Shown here one piece after another: positions 16,076-24,438 of a stretch of 42,713 nt of DNA. The stretch's first letter is position 1; each line of letters starts with the position of its first letter. The notes beneath the pieces are model-generated. The model did not search any database, had not been told where the DNA came from, and saw nothing but the letters and a program-made list of their open reading frames with translations. The stretch spans positions 1 through 42,713 of the forward strand of contig CACLZS010000011.1 of the NCBI GenBank assembly GCA_902611465.1, given 5' to 3'. Both the position numbers and the translations under genes were made by a program. This DNA is from an uncultured Pelagibacteraceae bacterium. Lineage in GTDB: Bacteria; Pseudomonadota; Alphaproteobacteria; Pelagibacterales; Pelagibacteraceae.

Positions 16076-17347
16076 TTATGCAGGCTTATTCATTGAATTA
16101 AAAAATTCAGCGTTATTTTTAGTTGTCTTTAATTTTGAATTAATAAAATCTATCGCATCCATCGATCCCATTGGAGCAATGATTCTTCTCAAAACGTTCA
16201 TTTTTTGAAGATCATTTTTATCAAAAATTAATTCCTCTCTTCTTGTTCCAGACTTTGTAATATCTATTGCAGGGAAAATTCTCTTCTCTGATATTTTTCT
16301 ATCTAAAATGGTTTCACTATTTCCAGTTCCTTTAAATTCCTCAAAAATTACTTCATCCATCCTACTACCAGTATCGATAAGAGCAGTGGCTATAATTGTT
16401 AATGATCCTCCCTCTTCAATATTTCTGGCTGCACCGAAAAACCTTTTGGGTCTTTGTAGCGCGTTAGCATCTACACCACCTGTCAAAACTTTTCCTGAAC
16501 TTGGTACAACAGCATTATACGCTCTTCCTAATCTTGTTATAGAGTCTAAAAGTATTACAACATCTTTCTTATGTTCCGTTAGTCTTTTTGCTTTTTCAAT
16601 AACCATCTCAGCAACAGCTACATGGCGTTGAGCTGGTTCATCAAAAGTTGAACTTATAACTTCGCCTTTAACTGTTCTTTGCATATCTGTTACTTCTTCT
16701 GGTCTTTCATCAATTAACAAAACCATAAGATAACATTCGGGATGATTGGCTGTTATAGAATTTGCAATACTTTGTAAAATCATCGTTTTCCCTGCCTTAG
16801 GTGGAGATATAATCAACGATCTTTGACCTTTTCCAATAGGACTTACTAAATCAATTAACCTTGGAGTAAGATCAGGTTTTTTTTCTATTTTATTAGACTC
16901 AACTTCCATCCCCAATTGTTTATTTGGGTATAGAGGTGTTAAATTATCGAATGCAATTTTATGCTTAAATTTATCTGGTTCTTCAAAATTTATTTTACTA
17001 ACTTGAAGAAGTGCAAAATATCTTTCTCCGTCTTTAGGAGATCTAATAGGTCCCTCAACTGTATCTCCAGTTCTCAATCCAAATCTTCTTATCTGACTTG
17101 GACTTACATATATATCATCTGCTCCTGGTAAATAATTAGACTCCATCGCCCTTAGAAAACCAAAACCATCTTGAAGTAGTTGTAGCACTCCACCACCAGT
17201 TATCTCTTCTCCTTTTTCTGCAAGTTTTTTTAAAATTGCAAAATAGATTTCTTGTCTACGTAGAGTACTAGCATTTTCTATTCCAAGGTTTTCAGCCTCA
17301 GTTATTAATTTTTCAGAGCTTTTTTCTTTTAATTCTTGAATATTCAT
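16076..17347 (-). CDS. rho: Transcription termination factor Rho
   Basis: A 423-residue hexameric RNA helicase that ends transcription at unstructured, untranslated RNA. The N-terminal helical part is followed by the cold-shock-type RNA-binding motif [13 protein letters not shown] near residue 60. Walker A is [11 protein letters not shown] near residue 187, [10 protein letters not shown] follows, and [16 protein letters not shown] is Walker B with the Q/R loop region after it. Length is the family norm. Because almost no gene in the window has an intrinsic terminator, Rho is probably the main route of termination in this genome (inference). Confidence 0.97.
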   Translation of the reverse strand: MNIQELKEKSSEKLITEAENLGIENASTLRRQEIYFAILKKLAEKGEEITGGGVLQLLQDGFGFLRAMESNYLPGADDIYVSPSQIRRFGLRTGDTVEGPIRSPKDGERYFALLQVSKINFEEPDKFKHKIAFDNLTPLYPNKQLGMEVESNKIEKKPDLTPRLIDLVSPIGKGQRSLIISPPKAGKTMILQSIANSITANHPECYLMVLLIDERPEEVTDMQRTVKGEVISSTFDEPAQRHVAVAEMVIEKAKRLTEHKKDVVILLDSITRLGRAYNAVVPSSGKVLTGGVDANALQRPKRFFGAARNIEEGGSLTIIATALIDTGSRMDEVIFEEFKGTGNSETILDRKISEKRIFPAIDITKSGTRREELIFDKNDLQKMNVLRRIIAPMGSMDAIDFINSKLKTTKNNAEFFNSMNKPA

Positions 17348-17405
17348 TGATGGGAGTTTTGTTTAAGATTAGTTAAATATATATATTGAAATTAAAATTT
17401 CAACC

Positions 17406-17840
17406 CTAGATAGGTTTAAAAACTACTATAAATACAATAAAAATAAGCAATACAGTAGGAATTTCATTAATTATTCTATAAAATTTGGAAGATTTGGTGT
17501 TTTCTTTTGATTTTAGCAGCCGGATACATTTTCCAAGGTATTCATGGTAAATCGTCAATACTACTACTAGTAAGATTTTAAGCTGTAGCCATAAATAAGC
17601 AAAAGTTTCAATCCCATTTATCCAAATCAGTATTATACCAAAAAACCAGGACAAGATCATGGCCGGTCGCATTATATAATTATAAAGTTTTCTTTCCATT
17701 GTCTCAAAAATCTCAGTAGCTTGCTCTTTTTCAAAATTTTCAACATGATAAACAAATATTCTTGGTAAATATAAGAGGCCTGCCATCCAAGAAATTACTG
17801 CAATTAAATGGAGTGATTTAAATAAAAGGTATCCGCTCAT
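17406..17840 (-). CDS. hemJ: Protoporphyrinogen IX oxidase HemJ
   Basis: A 144-residue integral membrane protein with about four hydrophobic helices. The N-terminal signature LFKSLHLIAVISWMAGLLYLPRIFVYH carries the conserved histidine, and WLQLKILLVVVLTIYHEYLG carries the conserved lysine. HemJ oxidises protoporphyrinogen IX to protoporphyrin IX, the step before ferrochelatase. It lies 3 bases after hemH on the same strand in the cluster hemE, hemH, hemJ. This supports heme synthesis by the HemJ route; no HemG or HemY is visible in the window. Confidence 0.9.
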   Translation of the reverse strand: MSGYLLFKSLHLIAVISWMAGLLYLPRIFVYHVENFEKEQATEIFETMERKLYNYIMRPAMILSWFFGIILIWINGIETFAYLWLQLKILLVVVLTIYHEYLGKCIRLLKSKENTKSSKFYRIINEIPTVLLIFIVFIVVFKPI

Positions 17841-17843
17841 TAA

Positions 17844-18836
17844 TTATAAATTTTTAGAAATAAGATGTTTGAATAAATTAATATGATCGTCATTATCATT
17901 TAAACATGGAATCATCTCAAAATTTTCTCCACCAGATTTGATAAAGCTTTCTTTTCCTTGAATTGATATTTCCTCTAAAGTTTCTACACAATCTGACGAA
18001 AATCCAGGGCAAATAACTAAAATATTTTTTTTACCTTCTTTAGGCAAGGCTTCAAAAGTTTTGTCGGTATAAGGTTGCAACCATTCCTGAGGGCCAAATC
18101 TTGATTGAAATGTTGTGATAATTTTAATATCTGAATATTTTTCAGAAATCAATCTAGTAGTTTTGTGACAATAGCAATGATAGGGATCTCCTTTGTCAAA
18201 ATATTTCTTAGGAATCCCATGGTATGATGCAACAATTAAATCAGGCTGCCAATCAATTTCACTAATTTTTTTAACAATACTTTTTCTGATTGCATCAATA
18301 TAAAGAGGTTCAGACTCGTAATGAGGGATTATTTTAAGATTTGGTTGCCATCTCATTTTCATTAAAGTTCTATAAACCTCATCACAAACCGTTGCTGTAG
18401 TTGCTGCTGCATATTGTGGATACAAAGGAAGCACGATTAAATTTTCACAACCTTTTTTTTGAAGACCATGAATTTTGCTTTTAATACTTGGATTTCCATA
18501 CCTCATAGCAAAATCGACAATTAAATCTTCGTTGCCAATTTCATTAGATAATTTTTCTGATTGGCTTTCAGTAAAATATCTTAAAGGAGACATATTTTTA
18601 TCTTCCATCCATATTTCTTTATAAGCTTTTGCTGTTTTAGAAGGTCTAAAAGTAAGTATAAATAAGTTAAGTATTACCTGCCAAATCAAGGGATTAACTT
18701 CGATTACTCGTCTGTCTGACAAAAATTCCTTTAAATATTTTCTAATATCTAACCAATTTGTTGAATCAGGTGTACCAAGATTAACAATTAAAATACCTAT
18801 TTTACCATAATTAATTTTTGGATGGTCTGGGGTCAT
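17844..18836 (-). CDS. hemH: Ferrochelatase
   Basis: A 330-residue enzyme that inserts ferrous iron into protoporphyrin IX. ILIVNLGTPD near residue 15 opens the fold, LKEFLSDRRVIE and YKEIWMEDKNMSPL follow, and the catalytic histidine is in VASYHGIPKKYF near residue 205. The distal acid motif is CPGFSSDCVETLEEI, with the conserved glutamates. Typical length for a soluble proteobacterial type without a C-terminal extension. It overlaps hemE by the tetramer ATGA on the minus strand (18833-18836), indicating coupled translation. Confidence 0.96.
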   Translation of the reverse strand: MTPDHPKINYGKIGILIVNLGTPDSTNWLDIRKYLKEFLSDRRVIEVNPLIWQVILNLFILTFRPSKTAKAYKEIWMEDKNMSPLRYFTESQSEKLSNEIGNEDLIVDFAMRYGNPSIKSKIHGLQKKGCENLIVLPLYPQYAAATTATVCDEVYRTLMKMRWQPNLKIIPHYESEPLYIDAIRKSIVKKISEIDWQPDLIVASYHGIPKKYFDKGDPYHCYCHKTTRLISEKYSDIKIITTFQSRFGPQEWLQPYTDKTFEALPKEGKKNILVICPGFSSDCVETLEEISIQGKESFIKSGGENFEMIPCLNDNDDHINLFKHLISKNL

Positions 18837-19834
18837 TTAAAATTTCTTACAATCTTTATTAATTCTTCAACCATTTCAATTTTAGTCTCAGGTAGTATTC
18901 CGTGACCTAAATTAAAAATATATGGATGATCTTTAAAAATACTGAGATATTTTTCAACTTCTATTTTAAGGGTGTGTTGATCAGTTAGTAATACTTTTGG
19001 GTCAAGACCACCTTGTATTGGTATTTTAATTTCATTGACTATCTTCTTTGGATCAACATCATAATCTATATTTATAGCATCAGGTTTAACAATTTCACAA
19101 AAATTTTTATAATTTTTAATACCTCTTGGAAAACAAATAACGGGAACTCCTAATTTCTTTACATACTCTACAATATTAAAAGTAGGCATATAGATATATT
19201 CAGGAATGTTATCTTCTAATAATCCAGCCCAACTATCAAAAATTTGAATAATTTGAGCGCCAGCTTCAATTTGATTTTTTATATGAAGTTTTAAGAATTT
19301 CTCTATTATTCCTAGAAGTCTATTAATTAAAAAATTATCTTTATAAAAATCGCTTGATAATCCCTTTTTAGGGGAAGATTTATTAATCATATAAACTAGG
19401 ATAGTCCAAGGCGCTCCAACAAAACCAATCATATCCCTATTGCTCATTAAAGGATCTTTGGACGTTTTTGAGATTGCTTTATAAACTTTATAAACCTTTT
19501 CAGTAAAATTTATTTCGTCCACACTTTTTATTTTATCTAAGTTAATATCTCCTAAATTAGGACCAAAATTTTTTTTAAATTCTACCTGTTGACCAAGTCC
19601 ATAAGGCAACATTAAAATATCAGAAAATATTACAGCTCCATCAAACCCAAATCTTTTAATAGGTTGCAGAGTAATCTCAGAAGCTAAGTCACTATTTAAG
19701 CAAAGTTTTATAAAATCCTGGTTTTCTTTTCTAATTTTTCTAAACTCCGGCAGATACCTTCCTGCTTGCCTCATCAGCCATATAGGATTAGATTTGGTAT
19801 CTTGTTTTTCAATACAGTTAGTTATGGGACTCAT
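18833..19834 (-). CDS. hemE: Uroporphyrinogen decarboxylase
   Basis: A 333-residue TIM-barrel enzyme that turns uroporphyrinogen III into coproporphyrinogen III. PIWLMRQAGRYLPEFR near residue 17 is the classic signature with the substrate-binding arginines; FSDILMLPYGLG carries the catalytic aspartate; FVGAPWTI and FNLGHGILPET follow in order. It is the first gene of the leftward hem cluster and borders the predicted replication origin, as hemE does in Caulobacter and Rickettsia. Confidence 0.97.
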   Translation of the reverse strand: MSPITNCIEKQDTKSNPIWLMRQAGRYLPEFRKIRKENQDFIKLCLNSDLASEITLQPIKRFGFDGAVIFSDILMLPYGLGQQVEFKKNFGPNLGDINLDKIKSVDEINFTEKVYKVYKAISKTSKDPLMSNRDMIGFVGAPWTILVYMINKSSPKKGLSSDFYKDNFLINRLLGIIEKFLKLHIKNQIEAGAQIIQIFDSWAGLLEDNIPEYIYMPTFNIVEYVKKLGVPVICFPRGIKNYKNFCEIVKPDAINIDYDVDPKKIVNEIKIPIQGGLDPKVLLTDQHTLKIEVEKYLSIFKDHPYIFNLGHGILPETKIEMVEELIKIVRNFK

Positions 19835-19875
19835 ATAAATAGATATATATTATTTACTTTATTAGTATTATGTAT

Positions 19876-19884
19876 TGTGAATAA
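19876..19884 (-). promoter_or_regulatory. DnaA box, exact TTATNCACA match
   Basis: The minus strand reads TTATTCACA, an exact match to the TTATNCACA consensus bound by DnaA. It is the only exact copy I found in the gap. It supports the origin assignment, though a single box is fewer than in most bacterial origins. Confidence 0.7.
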
Positions 19885-19982
19885 CGTAAATTAGTCAATT
19901 TCCACATTTTATTAACTTATTATTAATAATTTTAATCATAAATTAATAAGATATTTAAAGAATAAATTAAGGATTTTCATGT

Positions 19983-19996
19983 TTTATAAACATTTT
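19983..19996 (+). repeat. 14-mer direct repeat in the origin, copy 1, with degenerate DnaA box
   Basis: TTTATAAACATTTT occurs here and, identically, at 20101-20114. It contains TTATAAACA (19984-19992), one base from the DnaA consensus TTATNCACA (C to A at position 6). The spacing between copies is 118 bases. Confidence 0.55.
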
Positions 19997-20100
19997 GAAT
20001 AACTATTATCACATCTTATAATTCAGTTAATTTTAAGTTAAAAAAACTAAAATCTACGTATTCGAAGTATAAATCTGCATTTTTCTTATTTCACTAATAG

Positions 20101-20114
20101 TTTATAAACATTTT
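20101..20114 (+). repeat. 14-mer direct repeat in the origin, copy 2, with degenerate DnaA box
   Basis: Second identical copy of TTTATAAACATTTT, ending 4 bases before the ppsR ATG, with the degenerate DnaA box TTATAAACA at 20102-20110. If DnaA binds here it could also regulate ppsR. Confidence 0.55.
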
Positions 20115-20118
20115 ATAC

Positions 20119-20946
20119 ATGAGAAACTTATACCAAATTTACTTAATATCAGATTCTACTGGAGAGACATTAGATAGGATTTTTTTGGCATTAAAAGCTC
20201 AGTTTCCTAATTTTGAATATGAGACTAATCATTTTTCTTTTACTCGTACTGAAAGTCAAACTTTAAGTATTTTAAAACAAGCTAAAAAAGATGAAAATTC
20301 TATTATCTTATATACAATAGTTAACAGTAAACTCGCAAAATATCTTACAGAAAAGGCTTACGAAAGAGACATACCGTGTTTTGGTGTTCTTGGAGACTTG
20401 ATATTAAATTTTTCAAAGGTACTTAATCAAAAAGCTTCCCATCAACCAAGCGGTCAACATATTTTGAATGAAGAATACTACGATAGAATTGAAGCTATTC
20501 AGTTTACAATGAATCATGATGATGGTAATCAAACTGATGATATAGAAAAATCTGATATCATTTTGTTAGGAGTAAGTAGGACAAGTAAAACCCCAACAGC
20601 AATTTATTTAGCTAATAGAGGTTTTAAAACTTCAAATATCCCTTTAGTAAACAAAAACTCAATTCCACCGAAGGTTAGAGAAAAAAGCTTTTCCCCTTGC
20701 GTTGTAGGTTTAGTAACCGAGGCTGAGAGACTATATGATTTAAGAAAAAACAGATTGAATTCTCTTAAAGAAGATCAAAATAGTGAATACGTAAACATAG
20801 ATAAAATTAGGGATGAATTAGATAGTTCTAAAAAAATTTTTAAGGAGAATAATTGGCCCACAATAGACGTAACTAGAAAATCAGTTGAAGAAACAGCGGC
20901 ATCTGTAATTAAAATTTACGAAATAAAAAATAAAAAAAATGCCTAA
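20119..20946 (+). CDS. ppsR: Pyruvate, phosphate dikinase regulatory protein (DUF299)
   Basis: A 275-residue bifunctional kinase/pyrophosphorylase that switches pyruvate phosphate dikinase or PEP synthase off and on by phosphorylating an active-site threonine with ADP. It begins with YQIYLISDSTGETL, typical of the family, and has the P-loop-like motif LGVSRTSKTPTAIYLA near residue 150. NIPLVNKNSIPP and the C-terminal IDVTRKSVEETAASVIKI complete the pattern. This is the homologue of RP001, the gene that marks the alphaproteobacterial origin. It overlaps maf by 8 bases and heads the rightward run maf, aroE, coaE, dnaQ. Confidence 0.93.
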   Translation: MRNLYQIYLISDSTGETLDRIFLALKAQFPNFEYETNHFSFTRTESQTLSILKQAKKDENSIILYTIVNSKLAKYLTEKAYERDIPCFGVLGDLILNFSKVLNQKASHQPSGQHILNEEYYDRIEAIQFTMNHDDGNQTDDIEKSDIILLGVSRTSKTPTAIYLANRGFKTSNIPLVNKNSIPPKVREKSFSPCVVGLVTEAERLYDLRKNRLNSLKEDQNSEYVNIDKIRDELDSSKKIFKENNWPTIDVTRKSVEETAASVIKIYEIKNKKNA

Positions 20947-21523
20947 AATTATTTTAGCTTCTAAAAGCAAGGTAAGAAAAGAAATATTAGACAATCATAA
21001 TATTAATAACAGGGTTGAAGTATCAAATGTTGACGAAGATCCAATAAAAGAAAGTCTATTAAAAGAGGGAGCTTCACCTGAAATTATTTCCAAAAATCTT
21101 GCAGAATTAAAAGCAAATAAAATAAGTCAAAAAGTGAATAATACTTTGGTTTTAGGAGCAGATAGCGTCATTGATCTGACAGGGGAGTTAATATCAAAAC
21201 CAGAAAGTAGGGAAGAGGCTTTAAATATTTTGAAGAAACTAAATGGAAAAAAACACTCCTTGATCAGTTCGGTTTGTTTATCTAAAAATGGATCCATGAT
21301 TTGGAACTATACTGATAAAGCTTACTTAACCATGAAGCATTTTTCTGAAAATGAATTAATCACTTATTTAAATAAAATAAGCGATGAAGCTTTGTATGCT
21401 TATAATGTCTATCAAATTGAAGGAGAAGGAAGATCTTTATTTTCAAAAATTGATGGAGACGAAGACACGATAATGGGCTTACCTATTAAAAAAATTAAGG
21501 AATATTTGGAACTACAAAAATGA
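20939..21523 (+). CDS. maf: Maf-type nucleoside triphosphate pyrophosphatase
   Basis: A 194-residue house-cleaning pyrophosphatase that hydrolyses non-canonical or excess nucleotides. IILASKSKVRKEIL at residues 3-16 is the Maf N-terminal motif. GADSVIDLTGELISKPES carries the catalytic aspartate; KLNGKKHSLISSVCL and AYNVYQIEGEGRSLFSKIDGD follow in family order. Canonical Maf has AGxYxIxG at the last site; here the start of that site is YNVYQIEG. It overlaps ppsR by 8 and aroE by 4 bases. Confidence 0.9.
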   Translation: MPKIILASKSKVRKEILDNHNINNRVEVSNVDEDPIKESLLKEGASPEIISKNLAELKANKISQKVNNTLVLGADSVIDLTGELISKPESREEALNILKKLNGKKHSLISSVCLSKNGSMIWNYTDKAYLTMKHFSENELITYLNKISDEALYAYNVYQIEGEGRSLFSKIDGDEDTIMGLPIKKIKEYLELQK

Positions 21524-22323
21524 AAAAATTTTTAGTAATAGGAAACCCAATTGAACATTCTTTATCTCCAAAGCTACATAACTATTGGATAAAAAGAAAT
21601 AATTTGAATGCAATCTATGCAAAATTGGAAGCTAATGAAAATGATTTATCTGAATTATGTAAATCTATGAAAAAAGGAGATTTGGATGGTTTGAATATTA
21701 CAGTCCCTTTTAAGAAATTAATAATTCCTCATTTAGATATTTTAAGTGACAATGCAATAAAAACACAATCTGTAAATACTATTTCTCTAAATAAAGGGAA
21801 TTTAGTTGGAGATAATACTGATATTGATGGATTTGAATTAAGCATAAGAAAATTAAAATATGATGTTAGTGAAAAAACAGTTTTGATATTAGGTGCTGGT
21901 GGTGTTGTACCATCAATAATCTTATCGCTGCTAAGAATGAAAGTATCTAAAATATTTTTAAGTAACAGAACTAAAGAAAAAGCCAATAAATTAAAAGAAT
22001 TTTTCAAAGAGATTAATGTTGTGGACTGGGGAGATTTACCTGAATTCGATATGATTATTAATGCTACAACTGTAGGTCTCAATAAAAAAGACAAGTTTGG
22101 AATGAACTTTTCAAAAACTGGTCAAAACAAGTTTTTTTATGATGTGATATATGAGCCATTTCAAACAGAATTTTCAGATGCGGGAAATATTCAAGGTAAT
22201 ATAATCGAAAATGGTTTAAATATGTTTTTATTTCAGGGACAGCAAGCATTTAATATTTGGCACAAAGTTGAACCAGAAATAAATCAAGAATTATTAGAAT
22301 TTTTAAAGAATAAACATGATTAG
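21520..22323 (+). CDS. aroE: Shikimate dehydrogenase
   Basis: A 267-residue NADP-dependent enzyme of the shikimate pathway, reducing 3-dehydroshikimate. GNPIEHSLSPKLHNYW at residues 7-22 binds shikimate, NITVPFKKL near residue 59 holds the catalytic lysine, NTDIDGF the catalytic aspartate, and the nucleotide loop is ILGAGGVVPSI near residue 122. NATTVGL and FYDVIYEPFQTEF are the closing motifs. Slightly short but complete. The start overlaps the maf stop by 4 bases and the stop overlaps coaE by 8. Confidence 0.95.
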   Translation: MKKFLVIGNPIEHSLSPKLHNYWIKRNNLNAIYAKLEANENDLSELCKSMKKGDLDGLNITVPFKKLIIPHLDILSDNAIKTQSVNTISLNKGNLVGDNTDIDGFELSIRKLKYDVSEKTVLILGAGGVVPSIILSLLRMKVSKIFLSNRTKEKANKLKEFFKEINVVDWGDLPEFDMIINATTVGLNKKDKFGMNFSKTGQNKFFYDVIYEPFQTEFSDAGNIQGNIIENGLNMFLFQGQQAFNIWHKVEPEINQELLEFLKNKHD

Positions 22324-22909
22324 AATCGCAGTAATTGGTGGGATTGGTTCAGGAAAATCATTTATTTCAAAACTTTTTAGTTACCCAGTATTTAATGCAG
22401 ATAATGAAGTTAAATATATTTATAAAAGAAATAAAGCCTGCTTCAATCAAATGAAAAAAAAATTACCTAAATTTATTAAATCATTTCCTATCCAAAAAAA
22501 AGAACTCATATCAGCAATTAACTCAAATAAAAAAAACCTTAAAATAATTTCTGCAATTGTTCATCCTTTGGTCAGAAAAAAAATGGCTAAATTTATAAAT
22601 AAAAACAAAAAATCTAGAATGATTATCTTTGATATTCCCTTATTTATTGAAAATAAGCTCAATAAAAAAGAAGATGTAATAATTTTTGTTAATTCTAAAA
22701 CTTCCAAGGTATTAGAAAGGTTAAAAAAAAGGCCTAACTTCAATAAAAAATTGATTAGAAGTCTAAAAGAAAGTCAGTTTATCTTATCTAAAAAAAGAAG
22801 ATTATCTGATTATGTTATTAACAATAATTTTTCTGCAAATATAATGAAAAAAAAAGTTAAACTAATTAAGAAAAAAATTTTAAATGAAAGAAATAGTTCT
22901 AGATACTGA
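22316..22909 (+). CDS. coaE: Dephospho-CoA kinase
   Basis: A 197-residue P-loop kinase for the last step of coenzyme A synthesis. The P-loop is VIGGIGSGKSFIS at residues 6-18; FNADNEVKYIY supplies the substrate-binding aspartate; IVHPLVRKKM and IIFDIPLFIENKL form the CoA domain and Walker B-like strand. The C-terminal half is rich in lysine and weakly conserved. It overlaps dnaQ by 26 bases, one of the longest same-strand overlaps in the window, supporting translational coupling. Confidence 0.93.
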   Translation: MIRIAVIGGIGSGKSFISKLFSYPVFNADNEVKYIYKRNKACFNQMKKKLPKFIKSFPIQKKELISAINSNKKNLKIISAIVHPLVRKKMAKFINKNKKSRMIIFDIPLFIENKLNKKEDVIIFVNSKTSKVLERLKKRPNFNKKLIRSLKESQFILSKKRRLSDYVINNNFSANIMKKKVKLIKKKILNERNSSRY

Positions 22910-23549
22910 GACAACTGGATTATCAGTTAGAGATGGCCATCGAATAGTTGAGATTGGATGTATTGAACTAGATAATTTAATACCAACTAAAAATATTTTT
23001 CATATTTATTTAAATCCTGAGAGAAAAGTATCACAGAAAGCCTTTGAGGTTCATGGATACTCTGATGAGTTTTTATCAACAAAAAAAAAATTTGCTGAAA
23101 TTGCAGATGAATTCTTAGACTTTATAAGAGACAAAAAAATTATCATTCACAACGCCGAGTTTGACATAGGACATTTGAATAATGAATTATCATTAATTGG
23201 AAAAAAAAAAATAAGTAATTCTAATGTTATAGATACACTGGAATTAGCAAGAAATAAATTTCCAGGTTCTGGAATAAGTCTAGATGCATTATGTAAAAGG
23301 TTTAGAATTGATAACTCAAAAAGAGAAAAACATACTGCTTTGATAGACTGTGATTTACTTGCAAAAGTTTATATTAATCTAATTGATCAAAAAGAACCAA
23401 CTTTAAATTTAGTGGAGAGTAATGAAAACAGTATTTCAGAGAGCAAAGATGATTTAGAATATTATAAGAAAGTAATAGTTCCAAGCAAGGATGAATTGTC
23501 AAAACATAACAAGTTTTTAAAAAAATACTTAAAAAAAAATTATTTTTAA
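22884..23549 (+). CDS. dnaQ: DNA polymerase III epsilon subunit (3'-5' proofreading exonuclease)
   Basis: A 221-residue DEDDh exonuclease. ExoI is VLDTETTGLSV at residues 4-14 with the metal-binding Asp and Glu; ExoII is IIHNAEFDIGHLNNEL near residue 89; ExoIII is KHTALIDCDLLAKV, with the catalytic histidine and aspartate. A C-terminal tail of about 45 residues should hold the polymerase-alpha contact. Position after coaE is conserved in alphaproteobacteria. The stop overlaps the convergent secB stop in TTAA at 23546-23549. Confidence 0.95.
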   Translation: MKEIVLDTETTGLSVRDGHRIVEIGCIELDNLIPTKNIFHIYLNPERKVSQKAFEVHGYSDEFLSTKKKFAEIADEFLDFIRDKKIIIHNAEFDIGHLNNELSLIGKKKISNSNVIDTLELARNKFPGSGISLDALCKRFRIDNSKREKHTALIDCDLLAKVYINLIDQKEPTLNLVESNENSISESKDDLEYYKKVIVPSKDELSKHNKFLKKYLKKNYF

Positions 23550-23968
23550 TTTAATCTTTCATTATATAATTTTTCAAAATCAATTTTAGATCCAAATTGT
23601 AAATCAGGTAAACCAGAATTTCTTAGAATAGTTAAAAATTTATTTTCTAACTCAGGATAAATTTTTGTTTGCAAGTCGCATAGAACGATTTTTTCTAACT
23701 CACTTTTTTTAATTTGAACATCTATAATTTCAATTGCGGTTGCATATTTTATTTGAAAAAACCCTTTATCTTTTTTAATATTTGGGTTTTCATATGTAAG
23801 GGTAGTCAATACTTCTATCATTTTTCTTTTTAAAGGTTTTGATTTTATATCAACTTTCATAACATATTGAGGTATGGTATTTCTTATTGTAACTAAAGTT
23901 TCTGGGCTAGGTATCTCGACTGATAAATCTTGAATGTAACTTACTACTATTTTATATTTATTTTCCAT
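23546..23968 (-). CDS. secB: Protein-export chaperone SecB
   Basis: A 140-residue tetrameric chaperone that keeps precursor proteins unfolded and passes them to SecA. YKIVVSYIQDLSVEIPSPET near residue 4 is the family opening, and VDIKSKPLKRKMIEVLTTL and FQIKYATAIEI form the following strands. The C-terminal ILRNSGLPDLQFGSKIDFEKLY is close to the usual GFPPLLLQPIDF motif region. SecB is a sign of a proteobacterial Sec system serving outer-membrane cargo such as the porin in this window. It overlaps fxsA by 11 bases. Confidence 0.92.
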   Translation of the reverse strand: MENKYKIVVSYIQDLSVEIPSPETLVTIRNTIPQYVMKVDIKSKPLKRKMIEVLTTLTYENPNIKKDKGFFQIKYATAIEIIDVQIKKSELEKIVLCDLQTKIYPELENKFLTILRNSGLPDLQFGSKIDFEKLYNERLN

Positions 23969-24380
23969 CTTTGTCTTCTATATCTTCGTATTCACCATCA
24001 ATATAATTTTTTTTATGATCTTCTTTTTTTGGAGAATATTTCTTTGAATATCTACTTAAAATAATTTTCCTAGTAATAGGAAAAACTAATAAAATTCCAA
24101 TTATATCCGTTGCAAATCCTGGCAAAATTAATAGCAAAGCGGCAAAAGCTATTGCAGCTCCTGAAACTATTTCATAAAGGGGGAGTTCATTTTTTACTAA
24201 TTGTGACATCCCTGATCGTAATGTGTTAAAACCCTCGTATCTCGCGTACCAAATGCCAACAATTGCTGTTACTAAAATTAGCAAAATAGTGTTTAACGCT
24301 CCGATTTGTGAGCCAACTTTAATGAATAAGTAGATTTCTACAAGAGGTATACCTATAATAAGAATTAATGCTGTGTTCAT
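23958..24380 (-). CDS. fxsA: FxsA family membrane protein
   Basis: A 140-residue inner-membrane protein. It begins LILIIGIPLVEIYLFIKVGSQIG, the FxsA signature with a conserved glutamate in the first helix, and has three to four hydrophobic helices (ILLILVTAIVGIWYA, AIAFAALLLILPGFATDIIGILLVFP). The sequence LILPGFATDIIG is the most conserved motif of the family. The tail is charged and probably cytosolic. In E. coli FxsA suppresses F-plasmid exclusion of phage T7, but the normal function is unknown. Position between secB and a divergent Tim44 gene is conserved in alphaproteobacteria. Confidence 0.88.
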   Translation of the reverse strand: MNTALILIIGIPLVEIYLFIKVGSQIGALNTILLILVTAIVGIWYARYEGFNTLRSGMSQLVKNELPLYEIVSGAAIAFAALLLILPGFATDIIGILLVFPITRKIILSRYSKKYSPKKEDHKKNYIDGEYEDIEDKDGK

Positions 24381-24426
24381 TTGTCTATAATGTAAATTGC
24401 AGGTTGAAATTAATCAACATAGTAAA

Positions 24427-24432
24427 TATTAT
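24427..24432 (+). promoter_or_regulatory. Candidate -10 element for a leaderless Tim44-like gene transcript
   Basis: TATTAT ends 6 bases before the ATG at 24439, again placing initiation near the start codon. There is no ribosome-binding site. Five of six bases match the -10 consensus; no -35 is evident. Confidence 0.28.
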
Positions 24433-24438
24433 TAGTAT

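Larger units (their letters stand above)
19835..20118. other. oriC: Probable chromosomal replication origin (oriC) between hemE and ppsR
   Basis: This 284-base non-coding gap, the largest in the window, is over 80% A+T. It contains an exact DnaA box on the minus strand (19876-19884), a very AT-rich tract at about 19910-19975 with the direct repeat ATAAATTAA (19938-19946 and 19962-19970) suitable for unwinding, and a 14-mer repeated at 19983-19996 and 20101-20114 that includes a one-mismatch DnaA box. The hemE to RP001/DUF299 (ppsR) position is the established origin location in Caulobacter and Rickettsia. Genes on both sides point away from it, and parS lies 8 kb away. Activity itself is inferred. 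Confidence 0.78.

Noticed and set aside
16308..16631. 107-codon plus-strand open frame inside rho
   Set aside because: Antisense to the conserved Rho ATPase core, with no recognisable motif.
19898..19906. ATTTCCACA as a DnaA box
   Set aside because: Two mismatches in the invariant TTAT half; not counted without binding data.
20006..20014. TTATCACAT as a DnaA box
   Set aside because: It lacks one base of TTATNCACA; aligned without a gap it mismatches at several key positions.
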